Positions 1 to 7,409 of a stretch of 8,781 bases of DNA are shown here, piece by piece. A model generated the notes under the pieces. The model made no database searches, was not told the DNA's origin, and saw only the letters and a list, made by a program, of their open reading frames with translations. Origin of the DNA: Caulobacteraceae bacterium (GTDB lineage Bacteria; Pseudomonadota; Alphaproteobacteria; Caulobacterales; Caulobacteraceae). Where the stretch lies: assembly GCA_947484535.1 (NCBI GenBank), contig CANKPO010000042.1, forward strand, positions 1-8,781, in the 5' to 3' direction. A program made the position numbers and the translations under genes. Within the stretch, counting starts at the first letter, position 1, and each line of letters opens with the position of its first letter.

Positions 1-666
1 CCCCGCCCGATAGGCCTTGCACTGAGCCTTGAGGGGGCAGACCTCACAGAGCGGCGATTTGGGCCGACAGATCGTGGCCCCGAGATCCATCAGGGCCTGC
101 GCCCAATCACCGGGCCGATGGTTCCGCACCAAGGCCGCCGCGAGGCGCTTCAACTCCGGCTTACTGTCTGGTAAGGGCACGTCCACCGCATAAAGACGGC
201 TCATCACCCGCTCGACATTGCCATCGACCACATTGGCCGCCTGATCAAAGGCGATCGCCGCCACCGCCGCCGCCGTATAGGCCCCAATACCGGGCAGGCC
301 GAGCAGCGCCGCCTCGGTCGACGGAAAAACACCCCCATGCTGGTTCGCGACCGCCCGAGCACAGGCCAACAGATTACGCGCCCTTGCATAATAGCCAAGC
401 CCGGCCCAAGCGGCCATGACCTCGCCGTCCACCTCTGCCGCCAAGGCCTCGACGGTCGGCCAGCGCTCAGTGAAGCTGAGGAAATAGGGCGTGGCATGAG
501 GTACGGTGGTCTGTTGCAGCATCACCTCTGACAGCCAAACCCGATAGGGATCAGCCCGCACGCCCCTTGCCCAATCCAAAGGCCCCACCCGCCAAGGCAA
601 GCTGCGCCCATGGGCATCATACCAGCCAAGGAGCGATGAGCGGATCCGGTCGGGGTTCTGAATCAT
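1..666 (-). CDS. mutY: A/G-specific adenine glycosylase MutY (partial, C-terminus beyond window)
   Basis: MutY removes adenine mispaired with 8-oxoguanine or guanine in base-excision repair. Reading the minus strand from the ATG at 666-664 gives 222 residues open to the window edge. The HhH-GPD glycosylase fold is clear: the substrate-recognition motif SEVMLQQT carries the catalytic Glu at residue 47, the helix-hairpin-helix LPGIGAYTA lies at 124-132, and VDGNVERV at 147-154 carries the catalytic Asp148. The [4Fe-4S] loop is complete, with Cys200, 207, 210 and 216 in the C-X6-C-X2-C-X5-C spacing. The missing part is the C-terminal NUDIX-like domain that reads 8-oxoguanine, so its state is unknown. 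An in-frame TGA lies 11 codons upstream of the chosen ATG, and no strong Shine-Dalgarno is visible. The gene is divergent from the dciA-like gene, 76 bp away. The FeS loop and the VDGNVERV motif fit MutY rather than endonuclease III. Confidence 0.95.
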   Translation of the reverse strand, partial: MIQNPDRIRSSLLGWYDAHGRSLPWRVGPLDWARGVRADPYRVWLSEVMLQQTTVPHATPYFLSFTERWPTVEALAAEVDGEVMAAWAGLGYYARARNLLACARAVANQHGGVFPSTEAALLGLPGIGAYTAAAVAAIAFDQAANVVDGNVERVMSRLYAVDVPLPDSKPELKRLAAALVRNHRPGDWAQALMDLGATICRPKSPLCEVCPLKAQCKAYRAG

Positions 667-742
667 GTCAACCAGGATAACCCGCGCGCCCAATCACCCA
701 AACTCTTTTGCCACCCTCGCCGCAAAGGCCTAGTCTAGCAGC

Positions 743-1324
743 ATGAGAAGGTCCCTGCCCTCTGCTGACGAGGCTGTGCGCATTTTGGCGCGCAAGCGAA
801 CCCGTGCGACCTTGCGGTCCGCGCCGCCTGCGGGCAAGGCCTTGGCGGGCTTGATCAAGGCACTGGACGCCCGCTTTGGCCAAGGCCCCGGCGCCCTTCA
901 GGCGCGTTGGAAAGAGATTGTCGGTGAGACGCTCGCCGCACGCACCGAGCCGGTCAAGCTGAGCAAGCCTCGCCCTACCGCCAGCGGACCCTCGGTCGCC
1001 GTGCTGGAAATTCGCGTCGATGGCCCCGCCGCCGCGCTGGTCCAGCATCAGGCCCCCGAAATCCTATCGCGGGTGAATGTCTTTTTGGGCGCTGGCTCGG
1101 TCGGCAAGCTGCGGATCGTTCAAGGCCCGGTAAAGGCCAGGATCGCCTCCCCCGCCAAGGCCGAGGCAGCCGTTAAGGCCCGTCGCCGCAAGGCACCGCT
1201 CGATGCCGCTCAAGAGGCGGAGCTGGAAGAGGGGCTCGCTAAGGCTCCCGACAGCCCCCTGAAAGACGCCCTCACCAAACTGGGCCGCGAAGTTCTGCGC
1301 AATGGCGACCGCGCGGAACGTTGA
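743..1324 (+). CDS. dciA: DUF721 / DciA-like protein, probable replicative helicase loader
   Basis: This 193-residue protein has the DUF721 (DciA) pattern. A basic N-terminus of about 30 residues leads into a core at about residues 33-128. The core carries the conserved Trp56 in RWKEIVGETLAARTEPV, the beta-rich stretch VAVLEIRVDGPAAALV, and LSRVNVFLGAGSVGKLRIV. A Lys/Ala/Glu-rich tail of about 60 residues follows, probably flexible. DciA proteins interact with the replicative helicase DnaB and help load it in bacteria that lack DnaC/DnaI. That role is known from the family; for this protein it is inferred. No clear ribosome-binding site precedes the ATG at 743, but the N-terminal sequence matches what I recall of alphaproteobacterial DUF721 proteins. 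The gene faces away from mutY, and a 104-bp gap separates it from the first dsbA-like gene. Confidence 0.8.
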   Translation: MRRSLPSADEAVRILARKRTRATLRSAPPAGKALAGLIKALDARFGQGPGALQARWKEIVGETLAARTEPVKLSKPRPTASGPSVAVLEIRVDGPAAALVQHQAPEILSRVNVFLGAGSVGKLRIVQGPVKARIASPAKAEAAVKARRRKAPLDAAQEAELEEGLAKAPDSPLKDALTKLGREVLRNGDRAER

Positions 1325-1395
1325 CAAGGACGCGCCTCTGAGGCCTGAGTGCGCGCCTAAGATCGCGGCCTATGGCCCTGTCTTTTGTTAGCGAT

Positions 1396-1401
1396 TACAA
1401 T
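1396..1401 (+). promoter_or_regulatory. candidate -10 element ahead of the dsbA-like pair
   Basis: TACAAT matches the -10 consensus at five of six positions and lies 27 bases before the GTG start at 1429, in a locally AT-rich stretch (1381-1410) within GC-rich surroundings. The corresponding -35 region (about 1373-1378) is poor, matching at three of six positions. I see no Caulobacter-type GCTANAWC box. This is a tentative promoter for the dsbA-dsbA-smc run. Confidence 0.25.
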
Positions 1402-1428
1402 AGTAATTGAACGCCTAGAGGACCTGCC

Positions 1429-2055
1429 GTGCGCCGACTAAATGCTCTGTTTCTTGTCATGGTCACGAGCCTGCTCATGATCGGTCATGGTCAAAGCGCC
1501 CATAGTGCTGTGGTCAATGATGATGACATGGTCATGGGCAACCCCAAGGCCAAGATCACCGTTGTCGAATATGCTTCGGCAAGCTGTTCGCATTGCGCGG
1601 CCTTTGCCATCGACGTTTTTCCCGCCTTCAAGGCGAAATATATCGATACGGGCCAGGTCAAATATGTCTTCCGCGAGGTCCTGACCGAACCAGTTCAACT
1701 GGCCGCTGCCGGGTTCATCTTGGCGCGCTGCACGGGTAAAGAAAACTATTTCAAGACCTTGGATGGGGTGTTCCATGCGCAACAACAGGTCTATGAAACC
1801 CAGAACCTACGCACCCCCCTCATGAAGGTCGCCAAGTCCGCAGGCCTGACCGAGGCTCAGTTCATGGCCTGCTTGACCGACAAGGCCGCACTGGACAGTC
1901 TTAATGCCCGCGTCGAGCGGATCGCCAAGGCCGGTGATTTTGACAGCACGCCAACCTTTTTCATCAATGGCCAAAAGCTGATGGGCAAGCACAGCCTCGC
2001 CGACCTCGATGCCGCGATCGCGGCCGCCAAGAAGCGGTCCAACGCCAAGAAATAA
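1429..2055 (+). CDS. DsbA-family thiol oxidoreductase, soluble exported form (CSHC active site)
   Basis: This 208-residue periplasmic thioredoxin-fold protein belongs to the DsbA family (DSBA / Thioredoxin_4 type). It starts at GTG, with AGAGGA six bases upstream. Residues 1-27 form a signal peptide: basic MRR, a hydrophobic core, and a likely cleavage after AHSA. There is no lipobox cysteine. The active site is C53-S-H-C56 in the motif EYASASCSHC, and the cis-proline loop is STPTF with Pro175. Two further cysteines, in LARC and FMAC, sit in the helical insertion and may form a structural disulfide. The family forms or exchanges disulfides in exported proteins; substrates cannot be read from sequence. 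It ends in tandem stops (TAA TAG) and is about 60% identical by hand alignment to the next gene, so the two are a local duplication. It could alternatively act as a reductase or isomerase-like protein. Confidence 0.9.
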   Translation: MRRLNALFLVMVTSLLMIGHGQSAHSAVVNDDDMVMGNPKAKITVVEYASASCSHCAAFAIDVFPAFKAKYIDTGQVKYVFREVLTEPVQLAAAGFILARCTGKENYFKTLDGVFHAQQQVYETQNLRTPLMKVAKSAGLTEAQFMACLTDKAALDSLNARVERIAKAGDFDSTPTFFINGQKLMGKHSLADLDAAIAAAKKRSNAKK

Positions 2056-2066
2056 TAGCCTCCAAA

Positions 2067-2085
2067 CGGCCCCTCCCTAGGGCCG
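2067..2085 (+). other. small GC hairpin between the two dsbA-like genes
   Basis: CGGCCC at 2067-2072 can pair with GGGCCG at 2080-2085 around a 7-base loop, 12 bases after the first dsbA stop codon. A second possible stem, TCCCT (2092-2096) with AGGGA (2110-2114), follows at once. Neither has a T-run, so they are not convincing intrinsic terminators. They could attenuate transcription or protect the 3' end of the upstream message. Confidence 0.3.
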
Positions 2086-2155
2086 ATCAAGTCCCTATGG
2101 GCGTCGCCGAGGGAATCGCGCTTTAATGACCTGTTTTTTACAAAGGAACCTGCCG

Positions 2156-2770
2156 ATGCGCGCCTTTAACCGCCTAATGATCGTGATGCTTTCCACCTTG
2201 AGCCTCGCCGCCTGCGGTCAAGGCAAGGGCAATGCGGTCACCGATGAAGAGATGACCATGGGCAAGGCCGACGCCAAGGTCACAGTGGTCGAATATGCTT
2301 CGGCCAGTTGCGGGCACTGCGCAACCTTCCATGCCGAAGTTTTTCCGGCGTTCAAAACCAAATATGTCGACACCGGCCGGGTGAAATATGTTTTCCGCGA
2401 GTTCATCACCCCGCCTGCTGAGCTGGCAGCCGCAGGGTTCCTGACCGCGCGTTGCGGCGGCAAGGACAAATATTTTAGCGTTCTGGACGGCGTTTTCCGC
2501 AGCCAAGAGGAAATCTTCCGTACCGGTGACATGCGCTCTCCCCTCGTGCGGGTGGCCAAGTCTGCTGGCATGACCGAAGAGCAGTTCATGGCCTGCGTCT
2601 CGGACGAAAAGGCGCTCAAGGCCCTTGCGACCCGCGTCGAGAAGTTCGCCAAGCAGGACAATATTACCGGCACCCCAACCTTCCTCATCAATGGTGAGAA
2701 GCTCGATGGTGAGCAAACGATCGCGGCCTTTGACACGGCCATTGCTGCGGCCGAAGCGGCTGCAAAATAG
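2156..2770 (+). CDS. DsbA-family thiol oxidoreductase, lipoprotein form (CGHC active site)
   Basis: I place the start at ATG 2156, not the in-frame ATG at 2126: AAAGGA lies eight bases before 2156, and this start gives a clean lipoprotein signal peptide. The 204-residue product has lipobox L17-A-A-C20, so the mature protein should be lipid-anchored. Glycine rather than aspartate follows the cysteine, which would favour the outer membrane under the E. coli Lol rule. The thioredoxin fold carries C52-G-H-C55 and the cis-proline loop TGTPTF with Pro174. Two extra cysteines (TARC, FMAC) are shared with the upstream paralogue. The role is disulfide formation or exchange in the envelope, inferred from family. 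The pair differs in anchoring and in the residue between the active-site cysteines, suggesting divergence in place or substrate. It ends 17 bp before smc and is probably co-transcribed with it. Confidence 0.9.
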   Translation: MRAFNRLMIVMLSTLSLAACGQGKGNAVTDEEMTMGKADAKVTVVEYASASCGHCATFHAEVFPAFKTKYVDTGRVKYVFREFITPPAELAAAGFLTARCGGKDKYFSVLDGVFRSQEEIFRTGDMRSPLVRVAKSAGMTEEQFMACVSDEKALKALATRVEKFAKQDNITGTPTFLINGEKLDGEQTIAAFDTAIAAAEAAAK

Positions 2771-2787
2771 GCCACCAGACCTAGCCC

Positions 2788-5700
2788 GTGCAATTTCAGA
2801 GGCTTCGCCTTTCGGGCTTTAAGTCCTTTGTCGAACCGACTGAGTTTCGGATCGAGCCCGGACTCACGGGTGTTGTCGGCCCAAATGGCTGCGGCAAGTC
2901 TAACCTTCTGGAGGCCCTGCGCTGGGTCATGGGGGCCAGTTCAGCCAAGGCCATGCGCGCAGGCGGCATGGATGAGGTGATCTTTGCCGGTGCGGGCACC
3001 CGGGTGCCGCGCAACCATGCCGAAGTCACCCTGACCATCGACAATAGCGACCGCACGGCCCCGGCCCAGTTCAACGACCATCAGACCATCGAGGTTGTCC
3101 GCCGCATTGATCGGGGGGCAGGCTCGACCTACCGGGTCAATAGCCGTGAAGTCCGCGCGCGTGACGTTCAACTTCTGTTTGCCGATGCCTCGACGGGGGC
3201 CAATTCTCCGGCGCTCGTACGACAGGGCCAGATTTCCGAACTGATTGCCGCCAAGCCGCAGAACCGTCGCCGCATCTTGGAAGAGGCCGCTGGCGTTTCA
3301 GGTCTGCACACCCGCCGCCATGAGGCCGAGCTGCGCCTGCGGGCAGCGGAAACCAACCTATCGCGGCTCGATGATGTGACCAACGAGCTCGAAACCGCCC
3401 TCAACCGCCTCAAGCGCGAAGCCCGGCAGGCAGAGAAGTATAAGCGTCTATCCGGCGAGATCCGCGCCCTGCAAGGCGCCGTCCTGTTCTCACGCTGGAC
3501 CGAAGCGCGCGATGTGCTGGTGCGGGTCGATGGCGAGAGCCAAGAGGCCGGACGTACCGTCGAGATCACCACCCGCGAGGCCTCGTTTGCAGCGGCTCAA
3601 GCCCTGACGGCGGAGCAGGCCATTGCCCCCTTGCGCGAAGAAGAACAGGTCGCTGCGGCGGTCCTTCACCGCCTCGCCATCGAAAAGGATCGGGCGGAGC
3701 GCGATGCCGCCCAAGCGGCTGAAGCCGTGCGCCGTCTGAGCGATGATCTTCGCCGCCTCGACGAGGACCGCGAGCGTGAGGTCCAGATTGTCGATGACGC
3801 TAAGTCCGCCCTCAGCAAGATCGAGCTGGAACGCAGCGACCTCGCCGCCCGCATAGCCGCTGCGCCCGAACGGATGCCTCAGCTTCAAGCCGCCGCCGAC
3901 GCCGCCGAACGGGCCCGCGCCGCCGCTGAAACCGAGGTCGAACAGCTCGCCGCCCGCGCCGCTGGCGAACAGGCCGCGCGCCGTGCCGCCCTAGCGAGAG
4001 CCGAAGAGGCCCGCACCCGTCTAGCCCGCGCCGACCGTGCGCTCGAGGCCGCCAAAGCCGACCGCGCCAATCTTGGCCCCGATACGGCACCAGAAGCCGA
4101 AGCAGCCAAGGCAAGGTTCGATGCCGCGCTTGAAACCCTCCGCCTCGCCCGCGCCGCCGTGGAAGCTGCTGAAACCGAACGGACTGAGGCCGCAACCGCA
4201 GAAGCTGCGACCCGTGAAACGGCCCGCAAGCTCGAAGACCAGCTTGGCCGCCTCAAGACCGAAGCGCGGGGCCTGACCCAACTGACCGCCCAGCCGCGCA
4301 AGGGTGGCTTTGCCCCCGCGCTGGATGATGTGTCGCCCGACCGGGGCTTTGAGGCCGCTCTCGCCGCCACCCTTGGCGATGATCTTGACGCCTCGCTTGA
4401 TCGAAAGGCCCCGTCCTTCTGGGGCGGACGCGACACGGATGGTCCGACCTGGCCGCAAGGTGCAACACCGCTTGCCCCGCTGATCAAGGCCCCGCCCGCC
4501 CTGGCCGCACGCCTTGCCTTTACCGCCGTCGTGTCGCGTGAAGATGGTGAGCGCCTGCAAGGCACCCTACCAATCGGTGCGCGTTTGGTCTCGAAAGAGG
4601 GTGACCTCTGGCGCTGGGACGGCTTTGTCGCCCGCGCCGATGCGCCCAAGCCAGCAGCCGTTCGCCTTGAACAGCGCACCCGGCTGTCCGAGGTCGAGGC
4701 CGAGATTGCCAATCTGTCGCCCGCCGCCGCCGAGGCCAGCCTTGCCCATCAGGCCGCAAGCCAGCGCGTGCGAGCGGCGGATGAGGCCCTGCGCAATGCG
4801 CGCCGTGCGCCGCCCGAGGCTGAACGTGCGCTAGGAACGGCCCGCGACCGGGTCGAGCAACTGGCCCGCGACGCCGTGCGCCGCGATGCGCGGGCTCAGG
4901 CCTTGAACGAGACCCTTGTCCGGCTTCAGGCCGAATATGATGAGGCGATGGTCTTTGCCGCTCAAGCCGAGGCCGATCTCGGTGCCATTCCCGCTGGTGA
5001 CGACTTGGCCCCGCAACTGACCGCCGCTCGTGCCCAGTCCACCCAAGCCCGCGAAGCCGCAAGCGCCGCTCGCTCGGCCTTGGACAATGAAGGCCGCGAA
5101 CGGGCCGGACGGGCGCGGCGGATGGAGGCGCTGGACCGCGACCGGGCCGACTGGACGCGCCGCGCCGCCTCGACCGATAGCCGCCTCGCCGCCCTAGCCA
5201 AGGACCGCGCTGAGGTCGAAGCAGCCCTGATCGAGGCCCGCACGGCTCCCGAGGCGCTGGAAGAGCGCAAGCTCAAGCTGCTGGATGAATATAGCGTCGC
5301 TGAGGCCCGCCGTGACCGCGCCGGTGAGGCGCTGGCCAATGCCGACAATCTGCGCATTCAGGCCGACCGTGAGCAGAGGGCTTCTGAGCAACGCGCCTCT
5401 GAAGCGCGCGAACTTCGCGCCGCCTTGTCCGCCCGTCTTGACGCCGCCCGCGAGCGTCTAGCCGAGATGGCCCAGACGATCCGGGATGCTATCCGCATCG
5501 AGCCGGACGAACTGGGCCGCCGCATCGCTGAGGAAGCCACCGCCGTCCCCGCCGATGCCAGCGGGATTGAGGCGCACCTGATGGCTCTGGAACGCGAGCG
5601 TGACCAGATCGGCGCGGTCAATCTGCGGGCCGAAGAGGAAAGCGCCGAATATGCAACCCGGCTTGAGGCCATGCGCTCTGAGCGGGCCGACCTGACCGGG

Positions 5701-6231
5701 GCCATCGGGCGTCTGCGCGACGGGATTGAATCGCTCAATGCCGAGGGCCGCGAGCGGCTGCTAGCGGCGTTTGACGTGATCAATGGCCACTTCCAGACCC
5801 TGTTCCAAGCCCTGTTCGGCGGCGGTCAGGCTGAGTTGCGACTGATCGAGTCCGACGACCCGCTCGAGGCTGGTCTTGAAATCTTTGCCTGTCCTCCGGG
5901 CAAGCGCCTCTCGACCATGTCGCTGATGAGCGGCGGCGAGCAGGCCTTGACGGCGGCAGCCCTGATCTTCGGCGTCTTTCTGGCCAATCCCGCCCCGATC
6001 TGCGTGCTGGACGAGGTGGATGCGCCGCTCGACGATGCCAATGTCGACCGGTTCTGCAACATGCTGGCCGAAATGCGTCAACGCACCCAGACCCGCTTCA
6101 TCGCCATCACCCACAATCCCGTGACCATGTCGCGCATGGACCGGCTGTTTGGCGTGACCATGGCTGAACAGGGCGTGTCGCAACTGGTGTCGGTCGATCT
6201 GAAACAGGCCGAAGCGATGGTGGCGCAGTAA
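2788..6231 (+). CDS. smc: chromosome segregation protein SMC
   Basis: SMC is the ATPase of the bacterial condensin-like SMC-ScpAB complex, which organises and helps segregate the chromosome; ScpA and ScpB are not in this window. The 1147-residue protein starts at GTG and reads [14 protein letters not shown]. The N-terminal head has Walker A GPNGCGKS at 31-38 and the Q-loop region VRQGQI at 144-149. A long Ala/Arg/Glu-rich coiled coil runs to about 500. The hinge region at about 506-630 is divergent, with a GDLWRWDGF segment typical of alphaproteobacterial SMCs, and a returning coiled coil reaches about 985. The C-terminal head has the signature LMSGGEQ at 1046-1052, Walker B ending D1075-E1076, and the switch histidine H1109 (AITHN). 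All ATPase motifs look intact. No strong Shine-Dalgarno precedes the start; the 17-bp gap after the dsbA-like gene suggests one operon. Antisense open frames over this gene are GC-driven shadows. Confidence 0.97.
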   Translation: MQFQRLRLSGFKSFVEPTEFRIEPGLTGVVGPNGCGKSNLLEALRWVMGASSAKAMRAGGMDEVIFAGAGTRVPRNHAEVTLTIDNSDRTAPAQFNDHQTIEVVRRIDRGAGSTYRVNSREVRARDVQLLFADASTGANSPALVRQGQISELIAAKPQNRRRILEEAAGVSGLHTRRHEAELRLRAAETNLSRLDDVTNELETALNRLKREARQAEKYKRLSGEIRALQGAVLFSRWTEARDVLVRVDGESQEAGRTVEITTREASFAAAQALTAEQAIAPLREEEQVAAAVLHRLAIEKDRAERDAAQAAEAVRRLSDDLRRLDEDREREVQIVDDAKSALSKIELERSDLAARIAAAPERMPQLQAAADAAERARAAAETEVEQLAARAAGEQAARRAALARAEEARTRLARADRALEAAKADRANLGPDTAPEAEAAKARFDAALETLRLARAAVEAAETERTEAATAEAATRETARKLEDQLGRLKTEARGLTQLTAQPRKGGFAPALDDVSPDRGFEAALAATLGDDLDASLDRKAPSFWGGRDTDGPTWPQGATPLAPLIKAPPALAARLAFTAVVSREDGERLQGTLPIGARLVSKEGDLWRWDGFVARADAPKPAAVRLEQRTRLSEVEAEIANLSPAAAEASLAHQAASQRVRAADEALRNARRAPPEAERALGTARDRVEQLARDAVRRDARAQALNETLVRLQAEYDEAMVFAAQAEADLGAIPAGDDLAPQLTAARAQSTQAREAASAARSALDNEGRERAGRARRMEALDRDRADWTRRAASTDSRLAALAKDRAEVEAALIEARTAPEALEERKLKLLDEYSVAEARRDRAGEALANADNLRIQADREQRASEQRASEARELRAALSARLDAARERLAEMAQTIRDAIRIEPDELGRRIAEEATAVPADASGIEAHLMALERERDQIGAVNLRAEEESAEYATRLEAMRSERADLTGAIGRLRDGIESLNAEGRERLLAAFDVINGHFQTLFQALFGGGQAELRLIESDDPLEAGLEIFACPPGKRLSTMSLMSGGEQALTAAALIFGVFLANPAPICVLDEVDAPLDDANVDRFCNMLAEMRQRTQTRFIAITHNPVTMSRMDRLFGVTMAEQGVSQLVSVDLKQAEAMVAQ

Positions 6232-6232
6232 A

Positions 6233-6344
6233 GCCCCCTACCCCGGCTTCGCCGGTACTTCCCCCAGAGGGGGAAGATCCAGAACCGCAAATCTTCCCCC
6301 TCTGGGGGAAGTGGCCCGAAGGGCCGAAGGGGGCCTTGTTTTCT
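6233..6344 (+). repeat. cloverleaf palindromic repeat, copy 1 (downstream of smc; possible terminator)
   Basis: This 112-bp structured repeat begins 2 bp after the smc stop. GCCCCCT (6233-6239) pairs with AGGGGGC (6328-6334) to close a four-way junction. Inside are hairpin 1 (CCGGC-TTC-GCCGG, 6243-6255), a 22-bp perfect central arm (6257-6278 with 6291-6312, 12-base loop), and hairpin 2 (GGCCC-GAA-GGGCC, 6313-6325). The linkers are only 0-3 bases. Each strand of the central arm is also its own hairpin (CTTCCCCC-AGA-GGGGGAAG), so alternative folds exist. CTTGTTTTCT follows the closing stem, so the element could terminate smc transcription. It matches copy 2 except in the central loop and at three other bases. 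It resembles the REP/BIME or small-MITE class of intergenic repeats; I cannot name the family. Confidence 0.85.
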
Positions 6345-6360
6345 GCCCCCTCACTTCCCC
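6345..6360 (+). repeat. possible truncated fragment of the same repeat
   Basis: Immediately after copy 1, GCCCCCT (6345-6351) is followed by C and then ACTTCCCC (6353-6360). This reproduces the closing stem and the start of the central arm of the repeat, with one side hairpin collapsed to a single C. It may be the remnant of a third copy. The C-rich composition makes chance similarity possible. Confidence 0.3.
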
Positions 6361-6438
6361 ATCCAACCCATTGAACTTTTGTGTTAGACTCGCGATCTAG
6401 AAGCGGCCGTTGGGTTTCCAGCGGTTCTGGAGCTGACC

Positions 6439-7251
6439 ATGTCCGACCTCGACCAATTGGAAGCGCGCATCCGTACCTCGGCTATCAAGATCCATACTCA
6501 GGAGGATTTTGAGGGCATGAGGCGGGCTGGACGGTTGGGGGCCGAATGCCTCGACATGCTGACCCCCTATGTGGTGGCCGGGGCTGTGACCGATGAGTTG
6601 GACCGTCTGGCGCGGGAATTTGTGCTAGATCACGGTGCCTTGCCTGCCTGCCTGTTCTATCGCGGCTATTCCAAGACCGTCTGCATCTCACCCAACCACG
6701 TCGTCTGCCACGGCATTCCGGGCCCCAAGGCGCTGAAGGACGGCGATATTGTCAATATCGATGTGACGGTCATCGTCGATGGCTGGCATGGCGATACCAG
6801 CCGCATGTACCCCATCGGTGACGTGGCCCCTCGTGCGCGGCGCCTAATCGACGTGACCTATGAGGCCATGGACCGTGGCATGAAGGCTGTGAAACCCGGC
6901 GCACGGCTTGGTGATATTGGCTGGGCGATCCAGTCCTATATCGAGTCCATGCGCTGTTCAGTCGTGCGCGATTTCTGCGGCCACGGCCTTGGCCAAGTGT
7001 TCCACGACAATCCCAACATTTTGCATTTTGGCCGTAAGGGCGAGGGCGAGGTGCTCAAGCCCGGCATGTTCTTTACCATCGAACCCATGGTCAATCTGGG
7101 CAAGCCGCAGGTGAAACTTCTGGCCGATGGCTGGACGGCGGTGACCCGCGACAAGTCCCTCTCGGCCCAGTGCGAGCACTCTATCGGCGTGACCGAAGAC
7201 GGCTATGAAGTCTTCACAGCCTCGCCTGCAGGCCTTTTCCGGCCTGCGTGA
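6439..7251 (+). CDS. map: methionine aminopeptidase, type I
   Basis: Map removes the N-terminal methionine from nascent proteins in the cytoplasm and is usually essential. The 270-residue length is normal for type I. All five metal ligands of the pita-bread fold are present: Asp108 (NIDVT), Asp119 (GDTSR), His182 (CGHGLG), Glu215 (TIEPMV) and Glu246 (CEHS). The substrate-pocket histidines are His91 (VVCHGIP) and His189. There is no type II insertion and no N-terminal zinc-finger extension. The ATG at 6439 has GGAG six bases upstream. The 95-bp stretch before it (6345-6438) contains TTGAAC at 6371-6376, a GACTC site at 6387-6391, and TCTAGAAG at 6396-6403, which resembles the Caulobacter GCTANAWC -10 box; the spacing is long, so the promoter is only tentative. 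The gene is bracketed by two copies of the cloverleaf repeat. Confidence 0.97.
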   Translation: MSDLDQLEARIRTSAIKIHTQEDFEGMRRAGRLGAECLDMLTPYVVAGAVTDELDRLAREFVLDHGALPACLFYRGYSKTVCISPNHVVCHGIPGPKALKDGDIVNIDVTVIVDGWHGDTSRMYPIGDVAPRARRLIDVTYEAMDRGMKAVKPGARLGDIGWAIQSYIESMRCSVVRDFCGHGLGQVFHDNPNILHFGRKGEGEVLKPGMFFTIEPMVNLGKPQVKLLADGWTAVTRDKSLSAQCEHSIGVTEDGYEVFTASPAGLFRPA

Positions 7252-7292
7252 TGGCGTGAGCCTAGGGTTCAAGACTGGGGCGCGTGGATTGA

Positions 7293-7405
7293 GCCCCCTA
7301 CCCCGGCTTCGCCGGTACTTCCCCCAGAGGGGGAAGATTTAGAACACCAAGATCTTCCCCCTCTGGGGGAAGTGGCGCGCAGCGCCGAAGGGGGCCTTGT
7401 TTTCT
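7293..7405 (+). repeat. cloverleaf palindromic repeat, copy 2 (downstream of map; possible terminator)
   Basis: This is the second copy, 113 bp, in the same orientation, starting 42 bp after the map stop. The closing stem is GCCCCCT (7293-7299) with AGGGGGC (7389-7395). Hairpin 1 is at 7303-7315, the 22-bp central arm is 7317-7338 with 7352-7373 (13-base loop), and hairpin 2 is GGCGC-GCA-GCGCC (7374-7386). The stems match copy 1 except for a C-G to G-C swap in hairpin 2 (7377/7383 against 6316/6322), which keeps the pairing. Other differences are one base in the hairpin 2 loop and several in the central loop. CTTGTTTTCT follows here too, so it could terminate map transcription. Confidence 0.85.
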
Positions 7406-7409
7406 CCCC

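Noticed and set aside
204..497. 97-residue minus-strand frame inside mutY
   Set aside because: It is in a different frame from the clear MutY reading frame (1-666), which has all catalytic and FeS residues.
668..1048. 126-residue minus-strand frame overlapping dciA
   Set aside because: It is opposite the conserved DUF721 core and shows no recognisable domain or signal.
3885..4712. 275-residue minus-strand open frame opposite smc
   Set aside because: It is rich in Ala, Arg and Ser with no domain pattern, and lies opposite an intact SMC reading frame; long antisense frames are expected at this GC content.
6233..6344. tRNA gene, suggested by the cloverleaf shape
   Set aside because: The stem lengths (22-bp arm), the absence of T-loop and D-loop motifs, and the lack of a CCA-type acceptor layout exclude a tRNA.
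6371..6403. Strong promoter ahead of map
   Set aside because: TTGAAC and TCTAGAAG each resemble consensus boxes but are spaced too far apart for a confident call, so they are only mentioned with map.
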